Notes: generated by a model not told the origin, from the sequence alone. A stretch of 64,000 nucleotides of DNA from Amycolatopsis nalaikhensis (GCF_030264295.1 NZ_CP127173.1:2611501-2675500), one strand, 5' to 3'; positions 1 through 9,308 are shown, numbered from the stretch's first letter. Translations and numbers: made by a program.

Positions 1-191
1 ACTCGCTCCCGCTTGGGTTTCGCGTGGTGCTCCGGCTTCGGCGGCGGCTCGTTGTCCGGCGCGGGCGGCAGCGACTCGACGACGGCCCGCTCACCCGGCT
101 GCGGCAGCGGCCGCTGGCGGGGCCGTCGGCCGAGCGTCGGATCGGGCTCGCGCACGCCGTTCGGGCGGCGCTCGTAGAAGTCGTCGGTCAT
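1..191 (-). CDS. Hypothetical protein, N-terminal part only
   Basis: An open frame starts with ATG at 191 and runs off the left edge of the window, giving about 63 residues. The visible part is charged and proline-rich (MTDDFYERRPNG, then several PP and KPK runs), as in a disordered cytoplasmic leader. It begins 14 bases after the stop of the LytTR regulator gene and is probably co-transcribed with it. In related actinomycetes a LytTR regulator is often followed by a DUF485 small membrane protein and an acetate/cation symporter. A DUF485 protein with an N-terminal extension would fit, but no membrane segment is visible here, so this is only inference. Confidence 0.6.
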   Translation of the reverse strand, partial: MTDDFYERRPNGVREPDPTLGRRPRQRPLPQPGERAVVESLPPAPDNEPPPKPEHHAKPKRER

Positions 192-204
192 GACCGGTCC
201 GCAG

Positions 205-1026
205 TCAGCCGTTCCGGCCCGAACCGACCAGCCGGTCCTTCAGCGCGCGGGTGTGCCGCCGGCTCACCGGCAGCACCTTCTCTTCGTTGCCGATCACGAC
301 CTGGTAGCCGCCCTGGCCCATGCGCAGCTCGGTGATCAGCGGCAACGCGACCAGGAACGAGCGGTGGATCCGGACGAACCCGGCCTTCTCCCAGCGCTCT
401 TCGAGCTGGGCCAGCGGGATGCGCACCAGGTGGCTGCCTTCGGTGGTGAACAGCCGCGCGTAGTCGCCCTGCGCCTCGACCCAGCGGACCGAGGAGCGCG
501 GGATGAGCTTGGTGGTGCCGGCCAGCTCGACGGGGATGACCTCGTCGTCGTTCTTCACCGGCTCGCCGCCCATGGCTCCGGGCGGCGGCACCGCGGCGGC
601 GGCCAGCTTGTCCAGCACGCGCGAGATGGCGCGGTCGAGGCGGTCCTGCTGGTACGGCTTGAGCACGTAGTCGAGCGCGCCGAGGTCGAAGGCGTTGACC
701 GCCTCTTCGGCGTGCCCGGTGACGAACACGAGCGCGGGCGAGGGCCGCAACGCGGCGAAGACCCGGGACATCTCCATCCCGGACAGGCCGGGCATGTCGA
801 TGTCGGCGAACACGGCGTCGACGATCGGCAGGCCGCGGTCCTTGCGCTCGCGCAGCCGCGGGTCGTCGGTGGACAGCAACCGCAGCGCCTCGGAGGCGTC
901 GATCGCCGGGAACACCTTCGCCACGTGCGGGCTGTTGCGCAGGCAGTGGACGAGTTCGTCAAGCCCGTTCGGCTCGTCGTCCACGGCCAGGACCACGAGC
1001 TTCCGGGTGTCATCGTGAGCACTCAC
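205..1026 (-). CDS. LytTR-family two-component response regulator
   Basis: The protein has an N-terminal receiver domain (about residues 8-135) with the acidic pair in AVDDEP and the phospho-acceptor aspartate in the ADIDMPG motif (about Asp75). A C-terminal LytTR DNA-binding domain (about residues 170-268) contains the typical HRSFLV stretch. Such regulators bind DNA through a beta-rich LytTR fold and pair with LytS-like kinases. The gene at 3527-4843 is such a kinase and its natural partner, although two other genes lie between them. The GTG at 1026 is chosen because homologues begin shortly before the VLAVDDEP strand. ATG codons at 1038 and 1059 are alternatives. Confidence 0.88.
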   Translation of the reverse strand: MSAHDDTRKLVVLAVDDEPNGLDELVHCLRNSPHVAKVFPAIDASEALRLLSTDDPRLRERKDRGLPIVDAVFADIDMPGLSGMEMSRVFAALRPSPALVFVTGHAEEAVNAFDLGALDYVLKPYQQDRLDRAISRVLDKLAAAAVPPPGAMGGEPVKNDDEVIPVELAGTTKLIPRSSVRWVEAQGDYARLFTTEGSHLVRIPLAQLEERWEKAGFVRIHRSFLVALPLITELRMGQGGYQVVIGNEEKVLPVSRRHTRALKDRLVGSGRNG

Positions 1027-1091
1027 AGTGAAACGCATCCTGCCCATTGCCGAGTGCAATGTCCAGCCCCCGTCTGCCTGATGTGGGAGAA

Positions 1092-1112
1092 CCCGCGGCC
1101 AAGAGCCGCGGG
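1092..1112 (-). terminator. Stem-loop downstream of the GH16 gene
   Basis: Eight-base perfect arms CCCGCGGC (1092-1099) and GCCGCGGG (1105-1112) flank a five-base loop. They lie just after the GH16 stop codon at 1121 and before the regulator gene. No U-tract follows, as is usual for high-GC actinobacteria. Confidence 0.6.
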
Positions 1113-1120
1113 CCCTTGCC

Positions 1121-2503
1121 TCAATGCACGAAGGTGAACCAGTTGAGGTTCACGAAGTCGGCTGGCTGGCCGCTCGTGAACGTCAGGTAGACGTTGTGCA
1201 CGCCGGTGACCGCGCTGATGTTCGCCGGGACGGTCCGCCAGCTCTGCCAGCCGCCCGTGTTGCCGAGGGCGAAGCTGCCGATCGGCGCGTTGGACCGGCT
1301 GTCGAGCCGCACTTCGACGAGCCCGCTCACGCCGGACGCCGCCCCGGACGCGACCCTGGCCTGGAAGTTCGTCGCGGCGCTACTGCCGAAGTCGACGTTC
1401 GGGTAGAGCGCCCAGTCGCCGTTGGCGAGCGCACCGATGTTCTGGCCGCCTCCGCTGTCCGTCGTGGCCTCGGTGATCAGCCCGGACTGCTGGCTGAAGG
1501 ACTCGGCCTGGATGGTGCTGTACGCGCTGGTCCCACCGCTGGGTGGAGTCGTGGTGGTCGGCGGTGTGGTGCCGCCACCGCGGGTGCTGACCGTGACGTA
1601 GTCGACGACCATCGGGCGGCCCGGCACGATCCCCGGCCCCGGCGTCGTGGTGCCGGAGTTGTTGTTGGGGAACGCGCCGCCGATCGCGACGTTCAGCAGG
1701 ACGAAGTAGCCCTGGTGGGTGGTCATGTTCGCCCAGGTCGTCGCGTCGACCTGGTTCTGGCTGACCGAGTGGAACTGCTGGCCGTCGACGAACCAGCGGA
1801 ACACCTGCGGGCTGGTGCTCGCGTCCCATTCGAAGCGGTAGGTGTGGAAGGCCGACTGGCACGTGCTGCCGGGGCAGGCGCGGTTGGCCGGGAGCCCGGT
1901 CGTCTCGTTGCACGGGCCGCCGGGGTTGACGCCGCAGTGCAGGACGCCCCAGACGGAGTTGATCCCGTTGACGTTCTCCATGATGTCGAACTCGCCGATG
2001 GCGGGCCAGTTCCACCAGTTGCCGCGGTACGGGCCGCCGAGCGCCCAGAACGCGGGCCAGTAGCCGAGCGCGGCGGCCCCGGTGACGTTCGGCATCTGGA
2101 TCCGGCTTTCGATCCGCATGACCCCGCCCGACGGCGGCTTGAAGTCGGTGCGCTGGGTTTCGATCCGCGCCGACGTCCAGTTGCCCGCGCCGTCGCGCAA
2201 CGGCGTGATGCGGAGGTTGCCGGCACCGTCCTGGGCGAGGTTGGCGGTGCTGGACGTGTAGTTCTGGATCTCGCCGGTGCCCCAGTTGGCGGGGCCGCCG
2301 GGGTAGCTGTGACCGGTGTCGATGAGCCAGTTCGCGCTCGAGGGCAGCGAGCCGGAGCCGCCGGTGAAGTCATCGGCGAAGACGGTGGTCCAGCCGGATT
2401 CGGGTGGCGGGATCGACGCGGCGGCGGGGACGGTCAGCGGGACGGCGATGAGCGCGGTGGCGGCCAGGGCGCCGAGGGTGAGGGATCTTCGGGAGCGGGG
2501 CAT
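1121..2503 (-). CDS. Secreted GH16 beta-glucanase with C-terminal CBM6
   Basis: Predicted extracellular endo-beta-1,3(-1,3/1,4)-glucanase of 460 residues. It has an Arg-rich signal peptide (MPRSRRS, hydrophobic core, cleavage near residue 30). The GH16 domain spans about 36-307 with the signature GEFDIMEN, giving nucleophile Glu171 and acid/base Glu176. A Thr/Pro/Gly linker (about 309-325) leads to a CBM6-type carbohydrate-binding module (about 328-460, starting with the IQAESF motif). An AAGGAGG site sits about 9 bases before the ATG. It would degrade fungal or plant beta-glucan outside the cell. The exact glucan preference cannot be read from the sequence. It lies between the two halves of a LytS/LytTR pair, which may control it. 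Confidence 0.92.
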   Translation of the reverse strand: MPRSRRSLTLGALAATALIAVPLTVPAAASIPPPESGWTTVFADDFTGGSGSLPSSANWLIDTGHSYPGGPANWGTGEIQNYTSSTANLAQDGAGNLRITPLRDGAGNWTSARIETQRTDFKPPSGGVMRIESRIQMPNVTGAAALGYWPAFWALGGPYRGNWWNWPAIGEFDIMENVNGINSVWGVLHCGVNPGGPCNETTGLPANRACPGSTCQSAFHTYRFEWDASTSPQVFRWFVDGQQFHSVSQNQVDATTWANMTTHQGYFVLLNVAIGGAFPNNNSGTTTPGPGIVPGRPMVVDYVTVSTRGGGTTPPTTTTPPSGGTSAYSTIQAESFSQQSGLITEATTDSGGGQNIGALANGDWALYPNVDFGSSAATNFQARVASGAASGVSGLVEVRLDSRSNAPIGSFALGNTGGWQSWRTVPANISAVTGVHNVYLTFTSGQPADFVNLNWFTFVH

Positions 2504-2660
2504 CGGGTACGACCTCCTTGTCGTCCGGATTTGTTGCCGATCGCAACAAAGCCCGTGGACAAGGAGAACCGATGCCCCGCGCGCGAAGCCAGAGGCGTTA
2601 CCGAGGCAGGGTGACTCAGGTCACAAAGTCTGCCCGGAAGTACTCAAACCGGACACCGGG

Positions 2661-3507
2661 TCAGAGGCCGAAGCGGGACCACGCGGCCTTCTGCGTCACC
2701 GCGTCCAGCAGGGCCGACGCGGCGGCCGGGGCACCGATGCCGAGGCGGGCCAGCAGCGGCTTCTTCGGCTCGGCCACCGAGATCTCCGCGTCCGGGTAGC
2801 GCTCGGTGATGATCTGCCGGAGGCTGCCGAGGCCGTCGACCAGGCCGAGCTTCGACCGCCTTCGCGCCCAGCCAGACGTCGCCGGTGAACAGGTCCTCGG
2901 TGTCCGTCAGCCGGTCGCCGCGGCGCTCCTTCACCCAGTTCACGAACAGCTCGTGGAGCTGGGTGTGCATCTTCTTCAGCCACTCGACGTCTTCGGGCTT
3001 CTCCGGCGAGAACGGGTCGAGCCGCGACTTGTTCGCGCCCGCCGTGTGCAGCCGCCGCTCGATGCCGAAGCGCTCCAAAAGCCCGGTGAACCCGAAGCCG
3101 CCGCTGATCACGCCGATCGAACCGACCATCGACGTCCGGTGGGCGTAGATCTCGTCGGCCGCGCAGGCCAGCCAGTAGCCGCCCGAAGCGGCGACGTCCT
3201 CGCAGAACGCCAGCACCGGCACGTTCTTCTCGTCGGCCAGCTGGCGGATCCGCTCGGCGACCAGCCCGGACTGCGTCGGCGCGCCGCCGGGCGAGTTCAC
3301 CAGCAGGGCGACCGCCTTCAGCCGATCGTGGCCGAACGCCCTGGTCAGCGCCGTCTCGACGGCGGCGAGGTTGATCGCGCCCCTGGCCAGCGGCGACGGC
3401 GACGGCGTGATCACGCCGTGCAGCTTCACCACCGCCACGACGTCCTTGCGCTCGACCCGGTCGGCGAGCACCGGGATCCGCGAAGCCAGCTTGTCCGTAA
3501 CGCTCAT
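2661..3507 (-). pseudogene. S49 (SppA-like) peptidase, frameshifted
   Basis: ClpP-fold signal-peptide-peptidase family S49. The intact part has the Ser of VAASGGYW (Ser108) and a candidate catalytic Lys in GANKSR (Lys160), matching the Ser-Lys dyad of the short SppA type. It lacks an obvious N-terminal membrane anchor. After VWLGAKAVE the reading frame breaks. Removing one T at 2851/2852 (GAAGCTC on the coding strand, expected GAGCTC) restores LGLVDGLGSLRQIITERYPD and continues to a TGA at 2661, giving a normal C-terminus of about 281 residues. The gene follows the histidine kinase by about 20 bases and is probably in its operon. I think the gene is really intact and the extra base is a sequence error. 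Confidence 0.8.
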
Positions 3508-3526
3508 GCAGCCAGGCTAGCGGGAT

Positions 3527-4843
3527 TCAGCTCATGGGGAGGATGCCGGAACGGGTGCCGTTGACGCCGTTCACCTCGGCGCCGTTCAGCTGGGCCGGGC
3601 CGCCCTGGGCCGGCACGTCGGCCTCGGCCTCGGCGCTGTAGTCCGGCATGTTCGGCCGCACGCCGGGGACGAACTTCGGCACCCGCAGCGTCACCTTCAT
3701 CCCGGCGCCGGGCGCGGTCTCGACCATCACCGCGTAGTCGCTGCCGAACACCTGCTGCATGCGCTGGCTGATGTTGCCGAGCCCGACGTGCGCACCCGTG
3801 CTGTGCGCGTTCTTGACGTCCTTGAGCCGCCGCGGGTCCATGCCGATGCCGTCGTCCTCGACGCTGATCAGCGCCTCGGTGCCGTGGTCCTGCGCGATCA
3901 CCGTGACGCAGCCGCCGCTGGGCTTGCTGGCCAGCCCGTGCTTGACCGCGTTCTCCACCAGCGGCTGGATGATCAGGAACGGCACGACGACGCTGAGCAC
4001 CTCGGGCGCGATCTTCATCCGCACCTCGAGGCGGCCGCCGAAGCGGGCGTTCTCGATGGTCAGATAGCGGTCGATGTTGCGCAGCTCCTCGGCGAGCGAG
4101 GTGAACATGCCGGACGTCCGGAAGGAGTAGCGCGTGAAGTCGGCGAAGTCCTGAAGCAGCTCTCGCGCCTCTTCGGGGTCCGTGCGGATCAGCGCGGAGA
4201 TCGTGTTGAGCGCGTTGTAGACGAAGTGCGGTGAGATCTGCGCGCGCAGTGCCTTGATCTCGGCCTGCTGGAGCTGGTGCTTGGACTCGTCGAGCCGCGC
4301 CAGCTCGAACTGGGTGCAGACGAACTGGGCGACGGCGTCGGCCATCTGCACCAGCCGCCCGCGGGTGCGGCCGACGACGATCAGCGCCGCCTCGGTCTCG
4401 CCCTCGACCAGCAGCGGCACGATGACCGCGGTCTTCATCCGGCAGGTGCCGCGGTGGTTGCACGGCATCCGGTCGTGCGCGACGACCTCGCGGCGGTGCT
4501 TGCGGATGGCCGCGCCGATCGCGTCGACGAGGTCGACGTAGTGCTCGTTCGCCTCGCCGTCCCAGGACAGCAGCGTGCCCTCGCTGTCGGTGATGCCGAC
4601 GGCGACGCAGTCGAGCATCTGCAGCAGCTGGGTGGTGATCTTGTCGGCGGCGTCCTCGTCGAGGCCGGAGCGGAGGTTCGGCGCCGCCTTCGACATCCGG
4701 TGGACGGCCTGCAGCATGGCGTCCTCCACCACGCTGGCCGGCTTGCGCTGTTTCACGAGCAGCACGATCACCACGATGCCGAGCAGCACCACGAGACCCC
4801 ACGGAACGATCTGCGCAAGCGGAAACCCGGACACGGCGTCCAT
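3527..4843 (-). CDS. LytS-like sensor histidine kinase (His_kinase/HATPase)
   Basis: A single N-terminal membrane helix (about residues 10-31) is followed by a GAF-like sensory region (about 60-185), then the His_kinase motif QISPHFVYNALNTI with phospho-acceptor His206. A HATPase domain shows VENAVKHGL (N box), DDGIGM (G1) and GLGNISQRM. The GAF-like region contains CNHRGTC, two Cys around a His, which could bind a metal or sense redox state. It probably phosphorylates the LytTR regulator at 205-1026. The ATG at 4843 is preferred because it opens just before the membrane helix. An upstream in-frame start at 4894 is possible. Confidence 0.88.
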   Translation of the reverse strand: MDAVSGFPLAQIVPWGLVVLLGIVVIVLLVKQRKPASVVEDAMLQAVHRMSKAAPNLRSGLDEDAADKITTQLLQMLDCVAVGITDSEGTLLSWDGEANEHYVDLVDAIGAAIRKHRREVVAHDRMPCNHRGTCRMKTAVIVPLLVEGETEAALIVVGRTRGRLVQMADAVAQFVCTQFELARLDESKHQLQQAEIKALRAQISPHFVYNALNTISALIRTDPEEARELLQDFADFTRYSFRTSGMFTSLAEELRNIDRYLTIENARFGGRLEVRMKIAPEVLSVVVPFLIIQPLVENAVKHGLASKPSGGCVTVIAQDHGTEALISVEDDGIGMDPRRLKDVKNAHSTGAHVGLGNISQRMQQVFGSDYAVMVETAPGAGMKVTLRVPKFVPGVRPNMPDYSAEAEADVPAQGGPAQLNGAEVNGVNGTRSGILPMS

Positions 4844-5016
4844 GCTCTGCGCTCGACCAACCGGGTGCAAGGCCTGATCCCACTTTCTGTCCAACTGTGC
4901 TGACCGAGGGTTGGGGTGACCCTACCCAGAGTCGGGTGGCTGCCCTCATGGTCACTGTCCGCAACACGCGCGAGGCTCGTCCTGTTCCACCGCTTCCGGG
5001 GAAAGGGGCAGGAAGA

Positions 5017-6064
5017 ATGCGGTTTCGGGGGGTTGTCGCGGGCGCGCTCGCGGTGTCGATCGCGGCGACGGCGGCGGGCGGCGCAGCACGTGCCGCCGAA
5101 CGGGGGAATCCGGTGCGTGACGCCGTGACCACGCTCGTCACCCGGGGCGGGTTCCCGGCCGCGGTGGCCTACCACCGCGACGGCGACCGGGTCTCGCGCT
5201 ACGCGGCGGGCGTCGCCGACGTCCGCACCGGCGAGCCCGCGCGCGCCGGGCAGCGGTGGCGGATCGCGAGCAACACGAAGGGGTTCGTGGCCGTGGTCGT
5301 GCTGCAGCTCGCGGCGGAAGGACGGCTGTCGCTGGACGCGCCGGTCGCGGTCCCGGGCGTCCCGGCGGTCACGCCGCGGCAGCTGCTCGGGCACACCAGC
5401 GGGATCCACGACCCGGCCGACGCCGAGCTGTTCGCGCCGTACTTCGCCGGGGACCGCGGGTACGTCTACACGCCGGACGAGGTGATCCGGATGGCGTTGC
5501 GGAAGCCGCCGTCCGCGCCCGGCCGCTACGAGTACTCGAACACCGGCTACCTCGTGCTCGGCAAGCTGGTCGAGGCGGTGACCGGCCACGACGTCCGGCG
5601 CGAGGTCGCCGCGCGGGTCCTGCGGCCACTGGGGCTGGTGCACACGTCGTTCCCGCTGACCTCGCCGCGCCTCACCGGGCCGCACCTGCACGGGTACGAC
5701 CTCGCTCGCGTCGACTGGACCACCATCAGCCCGTCCTACGACTGGACGGCGGGCGCGATGGTGTCCACGGTCGACGACCTCGCCACCTTCCACCGGGCGC
5801 TCTTCGCCGGACGGCTGCTGCCCCCGGAGCTTCCAGGCCCAGCTCATCGGGCAGGGGCTCGGCGTCGAGAAGGTCGAACTCCCCTGCGGCCGGACCGTCT
5901 GGGGCGGCACCGGCGCGGGCCCCGGCTACGTCAGCATGTCGGTCACCGACGGGCGGCGGCAGCTCACGCTGGTCGCGACCGTCTTCGACGTCAAGGCCGA
6001 CGCCGAGCACCGGCCGCCGCTGCCGTCGCGAGCGGACGCGCCTTTGGTCGCCGCGTTCTGCTGA
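5017..6064 (+). pseudogene. Beta-lactamase/DD-peptidase-family serine hydrolase, frameshifted
   Basis: Class C beta-lactamase-like serine hydrolase, probably exported. The signal peptide follows ATG 5017, which has GGAAG before it. It carries the active-site SxxK motif in IASNTKG, the YxN motif in YEYSNTGY, and LLGHTSGI, which is typical of D-alanyl-D-alanine carboxypeptidase or esterase members. After LLPPEL the frame breaks at the GAGCTTCC around 5831. Dropping one T gives FQAQLIGQGLGVEK, then VWGGTGAGPGYVS (the KTG-like box region), and ends in TGA at 6062-6064. The restored protein is about 348 residues, normal for the family. It is divergent from the kinase gene and ends one base before the Fpg/Nei stop. 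Confidence 0.82.
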
Positions 6065-6925
6065 CTACTTCAGCAGGCGGGACATCCGGCGGTCGGCGAG
6101 CGGCTTCCCGCCGGTCTGGCAGGTCGGGCAGTACTGGAACGACTTGTCGGCGAAGGAGATCTCGCGGATCGTGTCGCCGCAGACCGGGCACGGCAGGCCG
6201 GTGCGCGCGTGCACCCGCAGGCCCGAGCGCTTCTCCCCCTTGAGCCGCGCCGCCTTCTGGCCCACCGAGCGCTCGACGGCGTCGGACTCGATCTCGTGGA
6301 TCGCCTCGGCCAGCGTCTCCAGCGCGCCTTCGTCGAGCTTGCCGATCGTCGCGTACGGCGAGAGCTTCGCCCGGTGCATGATCTCGTCGGAGTAGGCGTT
6401 GCCGATCCCGGCGATCAGCGACTGGTCGGTGAGGGCCCACTTCAGCCGGGTGTTCTTGCCCGCGAACAGGTTCCGCAGCTGCGCGGCGTCCAGGCTGAGC
6501 GCGTCCGGCCCGAGCCGCGCGACGCTCGCGATCTCCTGCGGGTCCTTCACGATCCACACCGCGAGGCCCTTCTTCGTGCCCGCCTCGGTGAGGTCGAAGC
6601 CCGGCCCGGTCGCCGACTCCAGGTGCACGCGCAGCGAGATCGGGCCCTTGCCCGGCTTGAGCGGCGCCGCGGCCAGGCCGTCCGACCACCGCAGCCAGCC
6701 CGCGCGGGCCAGGTGGATCACCAGGTGCAGGTCACCGGCGACGACGTCGAGGTGCTTGCCGTAACGGGTCGCGGCGGTGATCTCGCGGCCGTGCAGGTCC
6801 GTCCACGGCGGGGTCGCCGTCTTCAGGACGCTCAGCGATGCGACATCGATGCGGAAGATCGTCTGCCCCACCGCGTGTTCGCGCAGGTAGTGGGCCAGCG
6901 CTTCGACCTCGGGTAACTCGGGCAT
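6065..6925 (-). CDS. Fpg/Nei-family DNA glycosylase
   Basis: Formamidopyrimidine-DNA glycosylase / endonuclease VIII family, 286 residues. The mature N-terminus MPELPEVE gives the catalytic Pro2 and Glu3. A helix-two-turn-helix lies near TDQSLIAGIGNAYSDEI. The C-terminal zinc finger has paired CPVC and CPTC motifs about 20 residues apart. It would excise oxidised bases and nick at abasic sites. The zinc finger is followed by a short tail (GGKPLADRRMSRLLK). The start at 6925 is fixed because Pro must be residue 2. Whether it prefers Fpg or Nei substrates is not decided here. Confidence 0.93.
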   Translation of the reverse strand: MPELPEVEALAHYLREHAVGQTIFRIDVASLSVLKTATPPWTDLHGREITAATRYGKHLDVVAGDLHLVIHLARAGWLRWSDGLAAAPLKPGKGPISLRVHLESATGPGFDLTEAGTKKGLAVWIVKDPQEIASVARLGPDALSLDAAQLRNLFAGKNTRLKWALTDQSLIAGIGNAYSDEIMHRAKLSPYATIGKLDEGALETLAEAIHEIESDAVERSVGQKAARLKGEKRSGLRVHARTGLPCPVCGDTIREISFADKSFQYCPTCQTGGKPLADRRMSRLLK

Positions 6926-6939
6926 GGCCCCAGTGTGCC

Positions 6940-7380
6940 CTACTCGACCGGGTGCAGCGGCCCGTCGAAGTCCGGCAGCGAATGCCGCTGGATCGTCTTC
7001 GAGATCTTCTTGACCTCGCCCTGCACGGTGAACATGCCGCGGATCGTGCCGACCCAGCGCTCGGACGGCCGGTCGCCGGTCACGTCGCCCTCGGTCTCCG
7101 CGACCACCGTCCACGGACGGCGCAGGATCCACCGCAGCGGGAAAAACAGCACCACGAGCAGCAACGCCAGCAACACCCACGCCGGGACGTTGACCTGGTC
7201 CGGCGTCCACACGACGAGGATCACGGCCAGCAGGGCCGTCACGACGATCATCGCGATGCCGGGGCCGTAGCTGCCGGCGACGTCGTGCTCGAAGTCGTCG
7301 GCCGTGGCCGGCGCACGCCATTCCATCTGGGCACGGACCACCCAGTCGCGGCCGTCTTCGCCGCGCACCAGCCGGTTCAT
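6940..7380 (-). CDS. Small membrane protein, two predicted helices
   Basis: A 146-residue protein with a hydrophilic N-terminus (MNRLVRGEDGRDW), two adjacent hydrophobic segments (about residues 40-60 and 66-86) forming a hairpin, and a charged C-terminal tail of about 55 residues. It resembles actinobacterial proteins labelled DUF983, but I am not certain of that label. It lies 14 bases upstream of the glycosylase gene in the same direction, so the two are probably co-transcribed. No catalytic motif is visible and the function is unknown. Confidence 0.75.
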   Translation of the reverse strand: MNRLVRGEDGRDWVVRAQMEWRAPATADDFEHDVAGSYGPGIAMIVVTALLAVILVVWTPDQVNVPAWVLLALLLVVLFFPLRWILRRPWTVVAETEGDVTGDRPSERWVGTIRGMFTVQGEVKKISKTIQRHSLPDFDGPLHPVE

Positions 7381-7493
7381 TCAGTTGCCTCCCAGGCCGC
7401 CCGCAGGGTGAGCAGCACAACGGTACCGTGCGCGGCCCGGCCCGCGCGAGGGAGGAATCGGACATCCCGCCCGCCGGAGATGATCACCGCAGA

Positions 7494-9029
7494 TCAGGAA
7501 CCCGACGAGGTGGTCGCGGTCGAATCGGTTGGTTCGCCCGAATCGGTGACTTCGGACGTGCTGCTGGGGCACGGTTTCCCCGACGTCGGCGTCACCGTCG
7601 TCGACGGCTCCGTGGTTTCGGTGCCCTCGTCGGTCGGCGCGGGGTGCTTCGAAAGGGTTGTCGTCTCGTCCGGCGACAGCTCGGGCGCGTCGGCGCTCTC
7701 GGTCGAGTCGCGGGACTCGGTCATCGTCATCTGCGGGCTCGTCGTCTCGCTGTCGAGCCGCGGCGACGTCGAGGACTGGTCGGGCGCGCTGAACGTCGAC
7801 GACGTGACGTCGTCGCGCGGGGCGAGCCCGCCGTCGCCGCCGGCGGTACCGGGGTCCCCGGCCGGGACGTCGCCGCCCGGCACGCTCGGCACCTCGTGCG
7901 CGCCCAGCTGGCGGTTCACGGCGGTCCGCGGCTTGACCGCGACGGTGGCGCCGGTGCCGCGGCCGTTGAGGACGCCGACGCCGATCTGCTGGTCGTGCTG
8001 CGGCTGCGGCGGTGGCTGGTGGTGCGTTTCGCTCGGCGGCACGACGACCAGCTCGGGCGCGCCGCCGGTGAGGCCGACGTCCTGCACGGGCGCCGAGCCG
8101 AACAGCACCGGACCGGCGGCCACGCCGACCGCGCCGACGGCCGCCGTCGACGCCAGCGCCAGTCCGATCTTGACCTTCGAGCCGACCAGGACACCCTTGA
8201 CGGTCGCACCGAGCCCGGCCAGGACCCCGCTGCCGCCCGCGACCGCACCGGCGGCGGGCACCAGCAGCACCAGCACCCCGGCGTGGGCGCGCAGCGACGA
8301 ACAGACGTCGCGCAGCTCGTCCTGGGTGGCACGGCACGACGAGCAGCCGTGCAGGTGCGCCTTGATCCGCTCGGCCTCGGCGCCGGTCACGCTGCCCGCG
8401 GTGAACCCGCCGAGCTTCTCGACGACGGCGCGGCACGAGTCCGGCCCCCGGTTCACCGAAAGGTGTGCCTGCAAGTACGCGGCACGCAGGCCCTGACGGG
8501 CACGGCGGGCCAGGGCCGCCGTGGCGTTCGCGCTCAACCCGAAGTGGGTGGCGACCATCGCGGGCTGCTCACCCTCGACCTCGGTCTGCCACAGCACGGT
8601 CCGCCAGCGCTCGGGCAAGCTGGTGAACGCGGTGGTGATCAGCGTGTGCTCGGCGGTGCGGGCGTGCGTGTCGGCCCCCGCACCGGCGCGGAAGGTCAGC
8701 TCGTCGTCGGAGACCGGGACGTCCCGCCGAGCGCCGTGCCACTCCCACGAAACCCGGCGGGCGACGGTCAGGAGGTAGGCGCGGACGTAGTCGCGGGGGC
8801 CGGCACCCCGGCGGAGGGCCTGCAGGACGCGGAAGAAGGTCTCCGCGGTGATGTCCTCGGCCTCGGACCGGTCGGCGGCCAGGCTCTGCGCGAGTCTCCG
8901 CACCGCGGCCGCGTGCAGCTCGAACAGCTCCCCGAAGGCGGCGTCCTCACCGTTTCGCAGTCGTTGCAGCAGTGCCTGCTCGTCGGATTCCGAGGCCGCT
9001 GGTGGCGGCACCGTGCCCAGCTCGGTCAT
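7494..9029 (-). CDS. Sigma-70 family factor fused to zinc-finger anti-sigma-like membrane tail
   Basis: 511 residues. Region 2 of an ECF-type sigma factor (DITAETFFRVLQALRR) and region 4 (LPERWRTVLWQTEVEGEQPAMVATHFGLS) occupy about residues 20-190. They are followed by a zf-HC2-like segment with HLHGCSSC (about 205-245), Gly/Ala-rich hydrophobic stretches (about 250-325) that could cross the membrane, and a long low-complexity Ser/Thr/Pro tail to the end. A sigma factor is therefore covalently linked to what looks like its own anti-sigma anchor. Region 2 should be freed by proteolysis or conformational change. The start at 9029 directly precedes the conserved N-terminus. Confidence 0.85.
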   Translation of the reverse strand: MTELGTVPPPAASESDEQALLQRLRNGEDAAFGELFELHAAAVRRLAQSLAADRSEAEDITAETFFRVLQALRRGAGPRDYVRAYLLTVARRVSWEWHGARRDVPVSDDELTFRAGAGADTHARTAEHTLITTAFTSLPERWRTVLWQTEVEGEQPAMVATHFGLSANATAALARRARQGLRAAYLQAHLSVNRGPDSCRAVVEKLGGFTAGSVTGAEAERIKAHLHGCSSCRATQDELRDVCSSLRAHAGVLVLLVPAAGAVAGGSGVLAGLGATVKGVLVGSKVKIGLALASTAAVGAVGVAAGPVLFGSAPVQDVGLTGGAPELVVVPPSETHHQPPPQPQHDQQIGVGVLNGRGTGATVAVKPRTAVNRQLGAHEVPSVPGGDVPAGDPGTAGGDGGLAPRDDVTSSTFSAPDQSSTSPRLDSETTSPQMTMTESRDSTESADAPELSPDETTTLSKHPAPTDEGTETTEPSTTVTPTSGKPCPSSTSEVTDSGEPTDSTATTSSGS

Positions 9030-9217
9030 CCGGCCCGGCACCTCCTCCCCGAAGGTCTCCCCATTCGGTCGAATGGGGACACCATACGGAGGGAAACAGC
9101 CGTCGTCACCCCTTGTACGCCAGCTGTGACACCGAAGCACCGGGTCAGGGCATGGGGGGACCCGCTCATCGGAGCGGATTCGGGTGGGTATAGAGTGCTT
9201 CTCAACAGCAAGGCAGT

Positions 9218-9290
9218 GCGGATGTAGCGCAGCTGGTAGCGCATCACCTTGCCAAGGTGAGGGTCGCGGGTTCGAATCCCGTCATCCGCT
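9218..9290 (+). tRNA. tRNA-Gly (GCC)
   Basis: A 73-base cloverleaf. The acceptor arms GCGGATG (9218-9224) and CATCCGC (9283-9289) pair perfectly. The anticodon stem TCACC/GGTGA encloses the loop TTGCCAA with anticodon GCC at 9251-9253. The T arm contains GGTTCGAATCC. The 3' CCA is not encoded. Confidence 0.97.
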
Positions 9291-9308
9291 CAGGGTCAGG
9301 GGTCGTGT

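Noticed and set aside
1124..2614. Long open frame opposite the GH16 gene
   Set aside because: It mirrors codon-position GC bias of the real gene on the other strand; Arg/Ala/Gly-rich and without motifs. The same applies to many other long antisense frames in this high-GC window.
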